Shown: positions 62,956 through 64,000 of the stretch, piece after piece
Numbering within the stretch: the first letter of the stretch is position 1
Layout of the letters: each line of letters begins with the position of its first letter
DNA from: Edaphochlamys debaryana
Taxonomy: Eukaryota > Chlorophyta > Chlorophyceae > Chlamydomonadales
Assembly (NCBI GenBank): GCA_016858145.1
Contig: JAEHOE010000002.1
Location: forward strand, 1-64,000
DNA: 64,000 nucleotides
Direction of reading: 5' to 3'
Program-made: the position numbers and the translations under genes
The notes under the pieces: model-generated
Database searches by the model: none
Seen by the model: only the letters and a program-made list of their open reading frames with translations
Told to the model about the DNA's origin: nothing

Positions 62956-63408
62956 CTAGACGCACATGTTGTTGCCAGCGTCCTGAAGCTCGAGCTTCAC
63001 GGCGTCGGCGTTCTCCCCCGGGTACCGTCGCACGTGGCTTAGCAATAGGACGACGAAATCCCCGGAGCTCCGTGTGATTGCGGCCTGAACAGCGTCAGAC
63101 CACGTCTGCCTTCCAAAGAACTCGCCGCCAAATTCCGCCTCCCACATGCGAACAATAACGCCCGCGCAACCCGGCAGGACGCGTCGGCAGCACTCGCCAA
63201 AAAGCGCGCCTCCGTCGTTCCAGAGACGGTCGCTAATGATCGCGTCATTGATAGGAGTTAGCAGGGTCTCTACCTCCGCCTGGTTGTCTGAATGCATGGC
63301 GACGAGGACTTTGCCCCGAAGCTGTTCAACGCAGCGGTCTAGCATGATCACGACTGGTTGGACGGCAGAGGTGGTGGCTGTGTGTGCCGTCGCAACACTT
63401 GTAGACAC
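62956..63408 (-). CDS. unrecognised minus-strand frame, possible exon
   Basis: A 150-codon frame with balanced composition: VVIMLDRCVEQLRGKVLVAMHSDNQAEVETLLTPINDAIISDRLWNDGGALFGECCRRVLPG. The upstream edge looks like an acceptor (CCATCAG before TGTCTAC) rather than a start codon. No domain was recognised. On the opposite strand nothing better is coded. Confidence 0.35.
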   Translation of the reverse strand: MSTSVATAHTATTSAVQPVVIMLDRCVEQLRGKVLVAMHSDNQAEVETLLTPINDAIISDRLWNDGGALFGECCRRVLPGCAGVIVRMWEAEFGGEFFGRQTWSDAVQAAITRSSGDFVVLLLSHVRRYPGENADAVKLELQDAGNNMCV

Positions 63409-63562
63409 TGATGGAAGCGGCTGACGCCATCGAGATTAGGCGAGCCAGGTTCGGCATTCTCTGTCTCTGTGCACGATGCGGCGATACTCGCAAGTACACT
63501 CTTGGGCGATCGTAGGCATAACGCACTAGCTGCTGTGGGCTATCACCTCGGACCCCAACGCC

Positions 63563-64000
63563 ATGGACTTCAAAGCAAGCCACGGCGGCGACGTAAAATT
63601 CCTAGACATCTTACAATACGTAGTCTCCAATGTAGACAGTATGGCATGCTGGAGCGCTGTGCGTGCTGCTAGCCGCGAGGCGCGTGACTGCGTCGACGCT
63701 AACGTGAAGACAGTCACACTACGACCGCAACTGACCCGCCGGGACACGCGGCCAAGGTCACAGCGGACTCCGCTCATTGGTAAACACTTTGAAAGACTTC
63801 TCCAGACGCTGGCAGGAGTGCAGAGCGTGCGAGTCGACACGCTCCCCGACCACTCGCGGGACACCCGGCGCTTGCTACGTTACGTCCGCGACAACACGAC
63901 GCTGGGCACGCGTGTCCGCCGGGTCATTGTGGGCGGAGGATACGTATGGGTGTATGCAAGAGACCTGGCGGCTGTCGCTGGAACCTTTCCAGCGACGACG
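63563..64000 (+). CDS. partial F-box-like protein, runs off the window
   Basis: ATG at 63,563 and open to the last base (146 codons). MDFKASHGGDVKFLDILQYVVSNVDSMACWSAVRAASREARDCVDANVKTVTL follows the F-box-like pattern common in algal leucine-rich-repeat proteins (L-x-x-I-L...D...C-W-x-A-V-R-x-x-S-R-E-A-R-D), and is followed by SVRVDTLPDHSRDTRRLLRYVRDNTTLGTRVRRVIVGGG, a repeat-like beginning. F-box proteins are substrate adaptors of SCF ubiquitin ligases. The call rests on pattern only. Confidence 0.5.
   Translation, partial: MDFKASHGGDVKFLDILQYVVSNVDSMACWSAVRAASREARDCVDANVKTVTLRPQLTRRDTRPRSQRTPLIGKHFERLLQTLAGVQSVRVDTLPDHSRDTRRLLRYVRDNTTLGTRVRRVIVGGGYVWVYARDLAAVAGTFPATT

Overview
The window looks like nuclear DNA of a GC-rich green alga (Chlorophyta). 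The evidence is the set of elements: a LINE with two endonucleases (a combination known from the Chlamydomonas Dualen/RandI clade), a tyrosine-recombinase retrotransposon with split direct repeats (Volvox Kangaroo / Chlamydomonas TOC3 style), a Helitron and a CACTA transposon. Genes are split by many short (about 60-200 bp) GT...AG introns. Nothing suggests a bacterial or viral chromosome. Almost all of the window is satellite or transposon, so it reads as pericentromeric or subtelomeric heterochromatin.

Layout. 1-12,050: about 66 head-to-tail copies of a GC-rich 182-bp satellite, open on the left; its huge plus-strand open frames are an artefact. 12.05-14.29 kb: LINE debris ending in an A18 tail. 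14.29-19.17 kb: a second LINE fragment with a 108-bp tandem repeat, a C-terminal zinc-binding coding remnant and an A10 tail. 19.17-27.46 kb: a nearly complete but decayed Dualen/RandI-type LINE that encodes membrane segments plus a Josephin-type cysteine protease, an APE endonuclease, reverse transcriptase, RNase H, a zinc knuckle and a restriction-like endonuclease, followed by a TTTCTA-repeat tail. 28.37-36.54 kb (minus strand): a tyrosine-recombinase retrotransposon (gag, RT, RNase H, recombinase) with A1-B1-A2-B2 split direct repeats.

38.09-59.85 kb: a large Helitron (plus strand) encoding, in order, an OTU-type protease, an acidic/RG-rich linker, a PHD finger, a chromodomain, a cysteine-rich region, the HUH Rep and a PIF1-type helicase. 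Several intron phases fit exactly, so the chromatin-reader modules appear fused upstream of the Rep. The copy has two in-frame stops.

Nested in its Rep is an 11,022-bp CACTA transposon (44,757-55,778) with 14-bp TIRs, a 3-bp TGT target duplication and CTTCGG subterminal arrays. Taking out the insert and one TGT brings the Rep frame back. The CACTA carries a tnp2-like transposase N-terminal region without a visible DDE core, a seven-exon stretch encoding a 2-oxoglutarate/Fe(II) dioxygenase (HxD...H...R), and a ten-exon unknown basic protein. A transposon-borne oxygenase of this class is the strongest candidate for an unusual system: a mobile element carrying its own putative nucleic-acid or chromatin-modifying enzyme.

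59.85-64 kb: unrecognised candidate genes, and at the right edge a partial F-box-like gene. Exon limits were read by eye from GT/AG sites and frame; there is no transcript evidence.
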